From Pseudisothecium myosuroides (lineage: Eukaryota; Streptophyta; Bryopsida; Hypnales; Lembophyllaceae), in contig OX637295.1 of the NCBI GenBank assembly GCA_951799445.1, positions 868,001-932,000 on the forward strand: a stretch of DNA of 64,000 nt, read 5' to 3'. The translations under genes and the position numbers were made by a program. Below, in pieces: positions 46,801-59,899 of this stretch. A model generated the notes under the pieces. That model was not told the origin of the DNA. It did not search any database and saw nothing but the letters and a program-made list of their open reading frames with translations. Positions within the stretch are counted from its first letter, which is position 1; the number at the start of each line of letters is the position of its first letter.

Positions 46801-47853
46801 TCTACTCCCAGGCTTCTCATCTCTAAGAGGAGTATCTCAACCTCTGCCTCCCTCCCATTCTTGGTTAGGATTGTTGCAATTGCAGTAAACGCCTTCAGCA
46901 ACTTCAATTTCTTCTCCCTACAAAAATATTGCACGTAGCAGACTCGTTAAATGCAGGACCTGAGAGAGAGTTTGAGCCATTTAAAAAAACTAGAGAATGT
47001 CGTAAACATCGTCTCAAGAAGAAGAATCAGCATTTCTCGAAAGAAAGAAAAGAATAATCAGCAACTGTAGACAAGTTGAAAATGATACCGATTGCTTACT
47101 TATCAGCCTCTTCGCAAAAGGGATTTGGTTGTACTGCTAAGACGTTCGATGTTTTAAGGAAGTTGAAAATGCAAAGAGCTAGTTTCCAATCAATATCTCC
47201 TGTCTGTGCCACAACCTTGTTCCAGTCTTCGGGTGCAAATATTCCTACCCACGGTGCTACAGTTCTCTCAACATCCTCGCCCCTGAGTAATGCCGCAATG
47301 ACCTCCGCAAGCTCAAGTTTTCCCAAAGTGGCCCGTTTACTTATAACTGACCTTGTTTGCCTGAGCTCATTCTGTTTGTCAAATGCTTCTCGTATCAGTC
47401 ATGGAACGGAGAAGATTTGCATAAACTCAGTCGGCGTCATCAAAATTTAATCTCTACATCAAAATTTAATCCCTACAACAATAAGCTAATAAGAGAATGA
47501 TTATTAACGAACGAAGGTAGAAAACAGAGAGTGTTGTTGCGCAAATGAGAAAATCTAGTCCAGACCCTAAACCCTAACCAGAACCTCATTGTGCAACGGA
47601 ATCAGCCACTCACCTCGTCATTAGCCACAGAAAGTTCTTCCACGAAAGCTCCAGCTGAGGCCCTGGCAGCTACAATGCAGAAAGAAGTAGACACGGAGGG
47701 GTTCAAAGAAAGTCGCCTTGAAAAGGGAACAGCACCATGCGTTGGGCCAACATCTCCAGCAGCTGAGGTGCGGCCACTCACAGAACTACTACATCGTGAA
47801 GAAGCAACTGTCTTATTATTGAGGAGCCCAGGTGGAGCTCGCGACAGTATCAT
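43876..47853 (-). CDS. PPR-SMR protein, probably organellar; reading frame broken
   Basis: Pentatricopeptide-repeat protein with a C-terminal SMR (MutS-related) domain, a plant class that acts on chloroplast or mitochondrial RNA/DNA. Exons: 47853-47614 (Ser/Arg/Ala-rich, transit-peptide-like start), about 47380-47100, 46917-46671, 46182-45979, 45608-45423, 45253-44970 and 44763-43876. PPR units such as AHLFNTLIRGYGSKGLVHLA, FDSLLLSYCRAGKTDQALSV and VAFNMIIDAIGKAGRHDEAV recur with 35-residue spacing. The SMR part starts at SLDLRTLSKGASQVALLHW and includes LVLVTGGKEG. Two problems: exon 45253-44970 needs a frameshift near 45150-45140 to continue into TYTSLISAVVQVGRYEKAD, and an in-frame TGA follows at 45068-45066. 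The gene is therefore a recent pseudogene or contains sequence errors. The first exon-exon join is also unresolved. Intron richness recalls the Arabidopsis At5g02830-type member, but that is a guess. Confidence 0.85.
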
Positions 47854-49860
47854 TTAGTGCAATGTCGCTAAAACCCTCACAATTTCACCCTGTCAAGTTC
47901 CGTGCATATTCTTACACCAACAAGCTCAACTCTTGCCTCTGTGCATAGAAAAGTCCCTGCTCAATCACAGAAATTGGTGAAAAAAATATCAACAATGGCA
48001 GAGCTCGGAATATCATCATTTGCTGCAAAAGGATTCAACAACAGACTTCCTAATACAAAATTTCTACCACACAGTGAACGATTTCAAGCTTCAACAGCCG
48101 CACCAATGCACGAATTGAGACTATATAGGGTATATCGTTCGAGGATTGAGGATGAGACAGCGCTGGGTATATCGTCGTAAGTTTTATAGGCACACTGTCT
48201 ATTAGCATAATTTCGTAGTAGCATAAAACACTGAAACTTCAGGATATTCGCACTATAACCCTCTAATACCACAGAAGGTTGCAATATGAACGAACAAGAT
48301 AGTACGTACGTGAAATTAAGAAAAAGGTGGAGATTTTAGAAGTTAGGGTTTTAGAAAAAAGTATTTTACAATTTTCCAGTATAATGTTCCATATCCATGC
48401 CACACAACATTCTCACACCTCCATATTATCATGGACATTGGTCTTCCCAAAACAGTGCAATTAGAAAGATTTGAGTGAACTTGGAGAAGAAAACAAGTAA
48501 AACCTGGACCCTAAACCCTAAACCTGAAAAACCTGAAACTTGAAACCTGAACCCATCAAAAACCCTAAACCCCAGGCTTACACAGCGAGTAAGAGAAATT
48601 TTGAGAGAAATTCGCCAACCTAAATCCAACCAAAATTCAGAGTCAAGCAAGTATCCTAAACTAGGTTTTCCGTAGCAAATTTTACGACATTCCACCTATC
48701 TGGACTGCATCCTTGAAACCAAATCACACGGCTAGAACTCTTCAAGGAGCTGCACCTCCAACCGCTCCAACTACAGAACTGGGAGACCAGGCAGGAATGG
48801 TTGTGATATAACTTTCTACCAGCCACTGCTTGATCCTTTCGCATGCCTCAAAAATTTCAAAATTCGAAAATTCGAAAATCCAAGTCCTTTTTGGACCACT
48901 CCACTCAAGGAGTGTATACGAATACACTCGTCAAATCACTAAAATGCAAGTGTCTCTGAGCCAGACAAAATTGACTTCATTTACAAAAATCTTTTCAAAT
49001 AGTAAACCACTTCTCTCAGAACCTCAACATTTTTGCAAGCATTGAAATTGAATGCAGTAAATTACTTGCACTAAATGCAACTAATTCATTCAAAATCACA
49101 CATAATAAATTAAATTCCAGAATGTCAAACTACCACATTTCATTCTTCAACTGCTTGCAAATTTCAAAAAACTATCTCACAATGCCCCTACTTCTCTAAC
49201 CACACGTTACAATTCAATTACCAATCGGCTATAAAAAAACAAAACTCATTCTTTGAAACGATGAACAAGCACGCTTCTATTACTTCCAGTCAAATGTCGA
49301 GAATCCACAGCGCACTATACCTTTCTTCATTTTTGAACCATTGCTACCTCAATCCCAGTGAGGTTTCCCCTTGAGGTAGAGTCAATAAACTGCAGAATTG
49401 GAAAGGAAGCCCAAGATCCCAACATTGTCACTGAGATGTACTTAACTGAAAACCCGTCATCTTTTGAGAATCATTTCCTAGAGATGCAGAACTCTGTAAA
49501 ACGATCCAGTAAAGAGAGACAAAAACAACTGAAAGAGAATTCGCAAGAAACCTACGGAGTACGCAGTACGGAGTATTAAACAAGATGTTGTGGAAGTCAA
49601 ACCTCAAGGGAGCTTCAAATTCCAAGAAGGCGTCGGGTAACTCGGGTTTGCAACCAGAAACAGTAGAGTTGCGAGAATGTTTACAAGGAAGGGGGAGATC
49701 AGGAGATGGAAGGTCCAAATGCAATACTAAAGATTGCAAACAGGAGCAATTGAAGTTGGAGCGAGCTGGCTGCGCTCTGAAGTAAGGGAACCCAATCCGG
49801 AAGCAGTAACGGAAAGAGGCCATGAGAATTGTTCGTCATTCGTTAACTATGAATGTGGAT
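47854..49860. other. Upstream region of the PPR-SMR gene
   Basis: Moderate GC, no recognised protein. It includes CCCTAAACCCTAACC-type motifs just inside the gene's first intron (about 47565-47580) and the telomere-like tract at 48505-48580. A short AT-rich palindromic GGAGTACGCAGTACGGAGTA lies at about 49556-49575. Open frames here are short and overlap on both strands. Confidence 0.4.
48505..48580. repeat. Degenerate telomere-like repeats (CCCTAAA)
   Basis: CCCTAAACCCTAAACCTGAA, followed by CCTGAAACTTGAAACCTGAA and later ACCCTAAACCCC, forms a short degenerate run based on the plant-type telomere unit CCCTAAA. Such telo-boxes are common near plant promoters, so it need not be a former chromosome end. 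Confidence 0.6.
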
Positions 49861-50457
49861 GAGAATGGTGTGTCATTTGTTGCTATAAGTCTGAATGAGG
49901 ATGAAAATGTTGTGTCATTCGTTGGTTTTGAATAAGGATGTCATTTGCTGCCTTAGAGCATGGCCATTGGTACACATCCAACTTGGGATGCTGAAATTTT
50001 CCATTTAATTTTGAAGGGCCCTCAGTTTCCTTGTCCCTTGGGTTTGCTCACCAAACTTGGCCCATAAATAGTCGAATGACCACTCATCAAGTAGAACAAA
50101 GGGTAAAGCAACTAAACTTAAGATGAATAGTGATTTCAAGGGCCAGTCCTTGACATACTAGGAATCTTGAGTATGAAGAGAATATTGTGAAGGGCCCTTA
50201 GCGCTTTTCATCTACATGTGAAGAATGTCGAACTAAGAGCGTGTAATGGTGGCCATACTCTTACAATGAATGAGAATGGTATGTCATTTGTTGATTCTAA
50301 ATGAGGATGAGAACTATCTGTCATTTGTGCCCCCCCTAAGTGCTTCAATTAAAATATAGTAAGATCAGTTATTAAATAATTGTAAATATTTGTGAATAAT
50401 TGTAAACCCTCTAAAAACATCTACATCATTAGGAAAAATCATAGTATTTACAATGAC
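49861..50457. other. AT-rich DNA, short imperfect repeats
   Basis: A phrase like GAATGAGGATGAGAATGGTGTGTCATTTGTTG recurs at about 49850, 49890, 49930 and 50265-50330, suggesting a degenerate dispersed or tandem repeat. No gene. Confidence 0.45.
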
Positions 50458-51320
50458 TTAACCCCTCAAAGTCAAGAAGACACAATGTATCCTTTTCAAA
50501 TTTTCAATGGCAAATTCTCAGTAGGATGAAACAAATCTCAATGTTTTGTAAAGTAGGATCTTGTAGAGTAACAAGTAGACACACTTGTTGCATTTTTTGA
50601 TTTCCAAAACTTCAATGTGAGAAATATTTAAAAATTTATTTAGAAAATGTAGTCTCATATAAAAAGGGAACAAACCATGAAGCAAACACAATTTTTTTAC
50701 ATTGAAAGGAATAGTAGGGATGAAAAAAAATATTTTCTTGGACATTTCTAGTCTCTGGTGTGCACAAACAAACTAGGTTTGGAGAAAAAAATTCAAATTT
50801 ATACTTTTAGCAATTTTAAGAATACAAGGTTCAATTTGGTGCGATTAAGAATACAAAATTATTAGAATGATTCCAAATTTTTGGAATACGTTCCAAAAAA
50901 TATACTAACGTATTTCAATTGTTAAATTTGAAAAATTGTTGCATATATAAATTTTTTAAATTTTGTAGGATCCAATTTGATCAGTTTTGACTTTCTCTAA
51001 TTTCTTTTGTTTGAAAAAGTGTTTGAATTTGAGAGAGATTTTTATTTTTTATTTTTTATTTTTTATATTAAAACTACATTTGCCTTAGATTCTAATATAA
51101 CTTTTTGGGTGGTAAAAAAGAGTTATTCATTTTCTTATCATAATTCTTCTCCAAAAAGAGTCATTTTTTGTCTAAGTAAGTTGATCATCCTAAATTTGAT
51201 ATTTTTTTTACATGTATGATTGAAATATTTAAATTTAACCATGTATAAAAAAAATATCAAAGTAGGATGACTCATCGAAAACCTCCATTGTCAAGAAGTT
51301 GTTGGGCCTTGAGGGGTTAA
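50458..51320. mobile_element. TTAA-flanked TIR element (subfamily 'CAAAGTC')
   Basis: Left end TTAACCCCTCAAAGTCAAG and right end GGGCCTTGAGGGGTTAA, bounded by TTAA. The interior does not resemble the AGGACC subfamily, so it is a separate lineage using the same target. 863 bp, non-coding. Confidence 0.62.
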
Positions 51321-51338
51321 GTGAGTTGGCGAAAGCTA

Positions 51339-51548
51339 TACCGTAGTTGTAGGGCAAGGTTGGTGGAAAATAATTCTAAAAATAGATGCCGTAATTTTAA
51401 GAAAATTATTTTTTCAAAAAACAAAAAATTTATATGGTGAAAATAAGAATATTTGCAAAAAAAATTATTTTTAGCATGTGCCAAACTTTATTTTCGGAAA
51501 AAAATAAATATTTGGCAGAGGTGCTGACCCTACCCTATACTTACAATA
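51339..51548. mobile_element. Short TACCGTA-family MITE
   Basis: Left end TACCGTAGTTGTAGGGCAAG and the complement of the right end (TTGTAAGTATAGGGTAGGGTC) match the ends of 12034-13011. An internal AATTATTTT block is also shared. About 210 bp, lacking the long internal inverted repeat of the larger copy. Confidence 0.55.
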
Positions 51549-54500
51549 CTTGTCTCTAAGGGTGAGTACAAGATTCTTTACCAAATTATTCTTGGTTATT
51601 CATTTGTCTCCATTTATGTGCAATTCTTCATCTAGTTTGGGGGAATAGAGGCTCCCTATTGTAACTCCCCCTATTGATTTATAGAGAGCATTTTTCCTAC
51701 TTTTCATTGATATATTACACTATTTTTCTTAAAGCCCCTTCAAGGAACATTAATTGGATAAAGTGCAATTTTTAATCTACATTCATCATTCGACAAGGAA
51801 ATGGTAAACATTCATTTTAGGGGGAGTTTTGAATTGTCTATTTTATGTACCTCTCTACTTTCATCTAGTCAAGAAACTTTGATTTTATTAAGAATTTTGT
51901 GCCAAGGATTTATTGCAAAATTGGTTTTCTAGTGTTAAATCTATTTTTTAACTATAGTGGATTAAATTGAATTATTTCTAAAAAACTAAAAAGAAGAATA
52001 AGTTGTGATATACCATAGCCAACCATCAAAGTCTAGGTTCTCTCAATCCCCTTTATGTTAGAATAAAACTGTTGATTAAGCAAATTAGCGTTCACCTTGA
52101 AAGACTAAATTTATATATGATTTTGTAGCTTTTTTATTTATAATTCTTTAGAGATTTACATAATTTGGAAAACTATTCTTTTTTTTAATTGTACATGTAC
52201 AATAAAGATGCCAATTATGATAGAATATGCACAATATGGTTCAAAGATTGATGCAAAAAATAACAAAATTCATCAAAAATTTGATCTTAACATTGTGAGT
52301 AGAAGCCAACTTTTACAAAATTAAATTTTTAAAAAAACAAGGTCCAAGAGCGTGTCAATGCTCAAATAATCAATTGCCCTTGATTGTATAGAAATTCATG
52401 TATTGCATACCTTAAAAATTCCTCTTGAATCAACTCTCTTTTGTGTGCAGAGAGTAAAATTTGATCACTTCCTCCCTCTTCCCTACAATATGCATGCATG
52501 ACTTTTAACTACAAAAGCACATTAACAGTCTAAGTTGTGTCCTATAAAAGGCAATTGATTACAGACTTGCGCATAATAAATAAAATAATCAAGTTAGTGA
52601 ATGGCATTGTAAGAAATGTAAAAAAAATATTTAAGATGGTTTACAATCAAGTTTATAAAAGTACAGATACAAGATTCTAAGACAAAATATAATTTATTTA
52701 TTTTCAGATCTACATAAAGTAAGAAAGTTAAGTGCTGTGACACAAATTTGGTACTCACTCAATGCATAGATAAAAATCCCAATAATAAAGTCACTCAAAA
52801 TGCAAATGAAAAAATGACCAAAAAATTCTCCAAATAAAAAATTGAGATTATTCATTACAGTAATGGTATATTTAATATGTTGGAAACAATGTCCAATTAT
52901 CCTCTAAAATTCCAACCGGATTTTTTCCATCAAAAAACATTGATAATTGTCATTTCTAATGCAAAGAGCAAAAAAGTTTGAAAATTTATATTTTCTAGTA
53001 TCTAACCATGGGATTTGCACTAGACTCTTATAAAAAAGGTGTGGAAGAAATTTTACAAACTCTGACCTTGTAGATTGCAAGATATTTATATTTAAAAGTA
53101 AAAATAAATAAAATTTATTTGCACCTTGCTGTACTAGATTTTTTGGCTTTGAATCTTCTTAGCTTAAAATTTGCACTTTTGATTTTTAATTTTTGATTTT
53201 TTTATATTGAAGAACTCAATTGAGAGTGGAATTTTTTTTTAATGAAACCCTTGATTTCCATTGATAAAATATTATTAAGGAACAAGATTGAACAAAAAAA
53301 CTAAATCATTAGTAGCTCTAAGATGGAATTGAACCACAAGAAATCCTTAGAGATGAGTTGGAGAACAACTAAGTGTCCTAAACGACTATTGTGCAACGGT
53401 AGCACTTTTTATAAGCACCAAATCTTGTGTAGACATTGTTATAATTGCAAAATAGTTGTAGAATGAAAGGTAGGATGCGGGAGTATAATAAATTTCAAAT
53501 TCAAAATGAATGTGAGCTATTCACCATCCAATATTCATGATAATTGTCGATGTGGATAAATCTATGCTCCATAAAATCTACCGAGCTGATCTTTAGTCAC
53601 AAAAAATCTAGATACAACTAGAAAGCGACTGCAATTTGATATATAAGACTTATAGTTTATTGCATTCTTATGTAAGGAATTTCGTTCATAGAATTCTAAG
53701 ATTTCTATACTTTGTAGATTTCTAAAAATATTTAAAACCTATGAAATTTTAATGTTTCCTCAATAAATGAAATCTATTAAATACCAATATTTGAACTTCT
53801 GAAATCTTGAAAAAAAAATCAATCTGAAATTTTGAAATCTTTAAATCACTTAGATTAGAATTTTGAAATCTATAAAATATACAATATTTGCGTAGCAATA
53901 AATGCCACATAGGCAATTACATCAAAAGAATATATTGATGAAGTTCCAACTAGGTTATTGGATGAGAAACAACCCCATTGTCCTCTGCAACTACTATGAG
54001 TTGTCTTTAGGGACTATTTGTCCCCAAATTAGCACTAGCCACCAGTGTACTATACAACTAAAAAACTAGTTGTTCTTTTTAGTTGCAAAACCTTCATTTT
54101 CTTCTAGTGAAAGTTAGGACTTCTTTCAAGTTCTTTATTCTACAAGCTTCCATGTATGACCAATATTTAGTAAAATTCAAAAATTCAAAAATATTGAAAT
54201 TTTAAAATCTTAAAACAAGTAATTTAAATTTTGTTAATTTAAATTTTTTTCAATCTATGAATTATTAATTTTAAAAAGAGATGTCACCCTTAATGTTAGC
54301 AATGTCAACTTTAATCTAAGCAAAATTATTGCTAATCACACAAGATTGACCTTTCATACTTATCGTGGCCTTGTGCTCAATATAATTTGCCATTGCAAGT
54401 ATTCCTATGACCATAATTCTTGCCGACCAGGCAGTTGCAGAATATGCATTGGAGGTCTTGGTGCAGAAATGTCGAGGGAAATGTTGCTTCAAGATCTCCA

Positions 54501-54987
54501 TAGTGGCAAAATCAAGCTTGAAGAAGCAATCCTATTGCACACTACCTAGTAACTTAGTTGAAGACGTCGACATCTTTTTAGGCACATTGAAGCACAATAT
54601 TGTAAACAACATTGCCGTCGCCTTTGTCATTGCAACAAGAAAAATTGCAGGCTAGATGGTATGCAACTACCGAAATAGAATCACTTACAAATTTCAGCGT
54701 TGTCAAATTCAAAAACAAGGTTTAGACTCGACAAGCCATTCAACTTGATGGACAAGCCATTTAGCTTGAAAGATACATTGTCAACCTAGACGAATAGGCT
54801 GTTTAACTTGATGGACACGGAAGACGGACTTAACAAACTTCATCAATGCTTGAATTAAAAAAATTGGCCTTCTATATGGAGATGTGATTTTGATGTGTCA
54901 AGACCCGTTACAACTAATGCATCATGACAAACCAATGCAAATAGCCTACACCATGTTTGGATAGAACACCCTAAATAATATGAGAAT
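51549..54987. other. AT-rich DNA with one eroded TTAA-element copy
   Basis: About 52920-53345 carries the family's internal blocks in order (CATCAAAAAACATTGATAATTG, then TAACCATGGGATTTGCAC-like and GATTGCAAGATATTTATATTT) but neither end is intact. The rest shows no gene, RNA or clear repeat. Plus-strand open frames at 54346-54655 overlap a minus-strand one and lack any recognised domain. Confidence 0.5.
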
Positions 54988-55928
54988 TTAACCCCTAAAG
55001 GCCCAAGGCCGTTTTTCTGCCAAAAAACACTCAAAACTGCCATTTCTATAGCAAGGAGTAAAAAAATTTGAAAAATGTTTTTTTTGCACATCTAACCGTA
55101 GGATCTTACACCTAAGTAGTATGAGAATGTGTGGAAAAAATTTCAGAATTTTTGACCGCTCAAATTGCAAGATATCTGCGTTTAAAGTGGAAAAAACAAG
55201 TATTTCAGCACATTGCGGGACTAGATTTTTTGACTTTAAACATTTTTAACTTAAAATTTTTGTACTACAGAGTTTGGAGCTTTAAATGTTTATAGTGGAT
55301 AATTGAGTTGAGAGTCTATGGGAAAAAAAATAATCTAGAAAACTTAATTATCATTCCTAAAAAATTTATTAAGTAGAAGTAGGTATGAGATAGAAGGAAA
55401 ATCTAAAATATTAATATATTTTACATGGAATTAAAATACACTAATTCCAATGGTGAGATTGTTCTAGCAAGTAAACTAAACCATGAGAATTTATTTTTTT
55501 TGAAAAATTGCAAAAATAGCATTTAGAAATGAATCCTACAAGTTATTTTTTTCAAGAAGATGCTCTAACTGCCCGAAAAACAAGAATGTCCATAACTTTC
55601 TCATAACAAATTCAAATGAAATGAATCAAAGCTTTTTATATAGACAAAAATATAATCTACGAGAAAAAAAAATATTTAAAAAAAAAATCAAATTTTTGCC
55701 AAATTTTTTTTCTGCCCAAACTACCCAGTTACGAAAAAAAGTAATATATTTGGCCATAACTTTTGACTCCTATTTCCAAATGTTCTGAAATTTAGTGCAT
55801 ATGAAAGATATTCCTCGCGCCCACCTTCTATTGAAATTTCAGCTTAAAATATGGAAATCTCTAGTCACACGTACCTGCCCAAAATTTCTGTACAACCCAA
55901 AAACGCATGCCAATCCTTTAGGGGTTAA
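54988..55928. mobile_element. TTAA-flanked TIR element (AGGCCC/AGGACC subfamily)
   Basis: Left end TTAACCCCTAAAGGCCCAAG and right end CCAATCCTTTAGGGGTTAA, TTAA on both sides. It is one of the best preserved copies of the internal blocks, although the last 200 bp (from about 55740, GGCCATAACTTTTGACTCC) resemble the right part of 58861-59793 in reverse. It may therefore be a chimera of two subfamilies. Confidence 0.72.
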
Positions 55929-56587
55929 AGGTGATTTGCCTTGGTTATGGGGGTCTTGTCCTTATAGGTTTAATGGACCTAAAATCTACAAGAATGGCAT
56001 TTGAATGAACAGTGAATATAATATCTTCATCTATATTGGCAAATTTCATATGAGGTCGTGGATGTCTGGAGATAAATGCATATCATGAGCAAAACAAAGC
56101 TATTTCTACAATGGTTGTTATGTGGCAATTACAACTTGTGTTCTTTATTAGTTTAACAACAACAATTGTTGTTTCAAAGAAGATGAAGGCAAGCGTGGCT
56201 ATCAAGTGGATCCAGAAGCTCTCAAACATCTATAGTTAGTATTCTAAAAACAACTATGCATCATTTGTCATCTAACCTTCTTGTTTTTTTATAGAGAATT
56301 ACAAAATGAGAGGTAATCTTTAAAGAATAGGTGCCTTCATTTTGGGTTGAGAGTTTTATCAAATAATGAGGTATTAGAAATCTTGTCTAATATTGTGACA
56401 TAACTTTAAATGACTAAATGTCCATTGTGACACGTCTTTTGTGACTCAAAATCAATTTTTTTGAATCACAAAAGACTTATTTTAGTCATTAAAGACATGT
56501 TCCATTGAAAAAGATTTCTTCTAGTATAACTTGGATCTAGTGAACTACAACAAATTGCAGTGGGAGTCAAAATTTGTAGCAACAAAG
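55929..56587. other. AT-rich DNA with a small hairpin
   Basis: 56395-56510 is an imperfect inverted repeat (AAATGACTAAATGTCCATTGTGACACGTC against CACAAAAGACTTATTTTAGTCATT) and is probably a small MITE. No gene. Confidence 0.4.
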
Positions 56588-57461
56588 GGTAGTTGCAAGA
56601 AACACTTCATTTTTCCGTCCAAACTACGTTTTCTGGCCATACTGTAAGACTGGCAGTACTATGCAATACTACCAATACTACGTGTTAGCAGCGCCCCATC
56701 AAATCTGAACCGTCGATTCAAGGCGCTTGTAGATCTAAACCGTTGATTTAGTACTATGTTGTACTATGTAGTACTACAGACTACTACAAAGTATTGCAAA
56801 AGCCTTTGGGAGCAGAAAATAGCAGAGAAGGGGTCTGTGGAGTTTTTCATTTTTAATAATTAAAAAAAAATCCATAAAAAAAGATATTTTGCTAGAGAAG
56901 ATTGTGCTTGCATTGCACCAAAAAATTCATGAAGGAATTTTTTTCCCTCTTCACAGCCTTTGCGCAAAGGAAGGTCACTTTGACCCCATGTGTGCAACCG
57001 ACATGTTGCTATTTTCAAAAAAGCTTTGGTCAGTCCTTGTCAGGGTGTTTTTTTTGGACCCTTGTCCCTCCCTCTAACTTCACTACACAGGCCAATTTTT
57101 GGAGGGACAAAGTCATAGTGGCCAGATTTGGCAAAATCTGGCAAAGTTTTGCCAGACTAAAAGCCCTGGTCCTTGTAATGTTAGTGGACCTCCAACATGT
57201 CCAATTTGTGGCTTCAAATTCACATTTTTGGGTCAAATATAGGACTAAAAAACACCAAAGTGGCCAAGGTAAACACCCAATTGGAGACAAGTTAAAAATA
57301 GTAAACTAATTTGAAAAAATTACTCAATGTTTGCAACTACCACATCTACCTTCATTCCAAATTTCATGCCAAATGGACAAACAATGCAAAAGTTATGAGC
57401 AAAAAGCCAATTTTCGAGGGCAAGGGGACAAGAAACAGGACAAGTGTTTCTTGCAATCACC
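56588..57461. mobile_element. GGTGATTG-family TIR element
   Basis: Left end GGTAGTTGCAAGAAACACTT is complementary to the right end AAGTGTTTCTTGCAATCACC with one mismatch. About 874 bp. An overlapping 135-codon frame and 86-codon antisense frame in the interior show no domain. Near the left end several TAGTACTAC/GTAGTACT motifs form a small palindromic patch (about 56645-56790). Confidence 0.65.
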
Positions 57462-58860
57462 CCGGACTAATGCAGCAAACCAATGCGACAGAGTGCAATA
57501 GAAGTAGAAAATTGTAGCAACAAACTGGTAGAACAGACTTCAACAGATTATTGACTTTATGTGTTAACGAATGGAAGTGGAAGTTTGTAGCAATGGATTG
57601 ATGAATGGACTTCAATGGACAAGTGACTTAACACATTCAAGAATAGAAGAGGAAGTTTGTAGCAACAAATAATGCAACAAATTTCAACGGACTAGTAACA
57701 ACACATCCAAGATGAAAGAGACAAAGTGCAAATGGATAAGAGCGTCTACAATGTTCTCTGTATATAAGCCTTGTAACAACAAATGCAGGGGGAAGAGACG
57801 AGGCTTGCACAATGAAGGGACCTTTTCTAGCAGAGGCATTCTAATGCCCAGCTAGTTTATGGAAGATGAACAAGGCCCTCGGTAGTATGCGGACAATGAG
57901 CGACCTTCAATTCTAAGCATCTTTTTCTTTCTAGGGATTCACATTTTCAACTATGCTTTTCTAAAGACAACAAAGTCATTGTCATGATGAACCAAGAATC
58001 TCAACTTCACAAGACGTTTAGAGGGGTAGGTAAAAAGACCAAAAATGCAAGTCTTGGGTGGTCGCATATCAAGACTGTGGAACTATACCACACACACACA
58101 CCATAACGATCGCATTAATTGGAGCGCAAATTTAATTACAAATCACTTTGCACTCAGTACAATATTGATGTTGTCTTTGCTACCGAGAGCATTGCAAATG
58201 CTCTAATGTCCTAAAGACATAAAAAGGCACTTATGGGCGGGCAAATGATAAAAGCATTCATGTGACTTCAAAGACAAACTTCAATCACTTATCTAAATGA
58301 CAAATTGCCAATGAAAGGACATCTATAAATAAAATGGTCAATATATTGTAGCTTCAAACATCTCGCCTCATGGAATGTTGTACACTTCAACAATAAAAAA
58401 AATATACATCAAGGTATAAATCACTTCCACCTAAGTTTGTAATTTTTTTTAAATGATTTGAAATGATCATTCTTACTATTATTCCAATGATGGACTCTAT
58501 GTTTAACTAATAGTTTTTTTGCAAATTGAAAATTTTATTTTTATTTTTTTGCAAAATCTAGGTTATAATTGATGTGCCACAACTAAAATAATAAATTTTT
58601 AAGTCATCAAAATTGAATGGTTAGCCATGAACATTTGAAGTCATTTTTGTCTATTTGCCTTGAATAGTCACATACATTGCCAAGACCACAAGTATACACA
58701 TATTTTGAAGAGCAACCATAAGAGCTGACGAGTATTTTTAGAAATAATTTATTTATTCTAATGATGGACTCTTAGTCAAGCTAGTTTAACTGATAGTTTA
58801 ATTGATAGTAAAACATTCAAAATTTTTACAAGATTGAACATTCAAAAAAATGGTCTTTCA
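57462..58860. other. AT-rich DNA, imperfect short repeats
   Basis: 57470-57680 has three loose repeats containing GAAGTTTGTAGCAA(C/T). A short CACACACACACA run lies near 58090. No gene. Confidence 0.4.
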
Positions 58861-59793
58861 TTAACCCCTAAAGGACCAACATGCCTTTTTTGGTAACATA
58901 GATATTTTGGGCAGGTACATGTGGCTGGAGATTTTCATATTTTGGGCTGAAATTTTTATAGAAGGTGGGGACAAGGAATATCTTTCATATGCAACAAATT
59001 TCATGACATTTGGAAATACGAGTCAAAAGTTATGGCCAAATATGTTGTTTGTTGGTCAACTCGGGCAGTTCGGGCAGATCAGAAAAAATCACTTTTTTCA
59101 AAAATAAAAATTTGAAATTGGTTTATTAGATTTATATATATGTGGAAAGCTTTGAATCATTCCATTTTGATCTATGAGTCAAACGTTATGAGGATTTTTA
59201 GTTTGCAGGCAGTTATGGATTGTCTACTCTAAAATAAACTTTGAAGTCGTTTATTTCACTCAATTTTCAATATTTTTCAAAAAAAATTAAATTGTAAGGT
59301 GTAGATTGTTTATTATAACATTGCAACCATTGGGATTGTCATTTTTCAATTCCATAATTAACTTCTTAACAATTTAGTGTTTTGAACCATTCTCTACTTC
59401 TTTCTACTTATTATTTTTTTCCTATATGTTGTACAATTCCAAATAATCTGAAAATTTTCAAGCATGTAGCCAACTTGCCCTGAAGAATGAATCCAAAGAA
59501 GTACAACCATTTTGGAATTTTTTTAATAATAATCTGACCTTGTGAAGTGCAGCTGCCCGGTGTTTTGCAGGGCCAAAGAAAGGACTTTTGCCACTTCAAA
59601 TGCTAATATATTCCAATCTACAAGATGGAAATTTTTGAAATTTTTTCCACATATTCTCAAACCAGAATACTACAAGATCCTACGGTTACATATGTGCAAA
59701 AATGATATTTTTCAAAAATTTGGTACTTGTACTAGAAATGGCAGTTTTGGAGCATTTTCGGTGAGAATATAGTCAAAGAACTTTAGGGGTTAA
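58861..59793. mobile_element. TTAA-flanked TIR element (GGACCAACATG subfamily)
   Basis: Left end TTAACCCCTAAAGGACCAAC and right end AACTTTAGGGGTTAA, with TTAA on both sides. The interior matches 114-1028 over most of its length and supplies the intact reference for that broken copy. Also related to the truncated end at 26335-26402. 933 bp, non-coding. Confidence 0.72.
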
Positions 59794-59899
59794 AGGATTT
59801 CAAGTACAAGATTTTACATTCTTTTCACTTGAAAAAAATTGGTTGTCCTACTAGGATGTATCCTTATCTTTTGCAATAGTAGGATAGATGTTTATGTAG

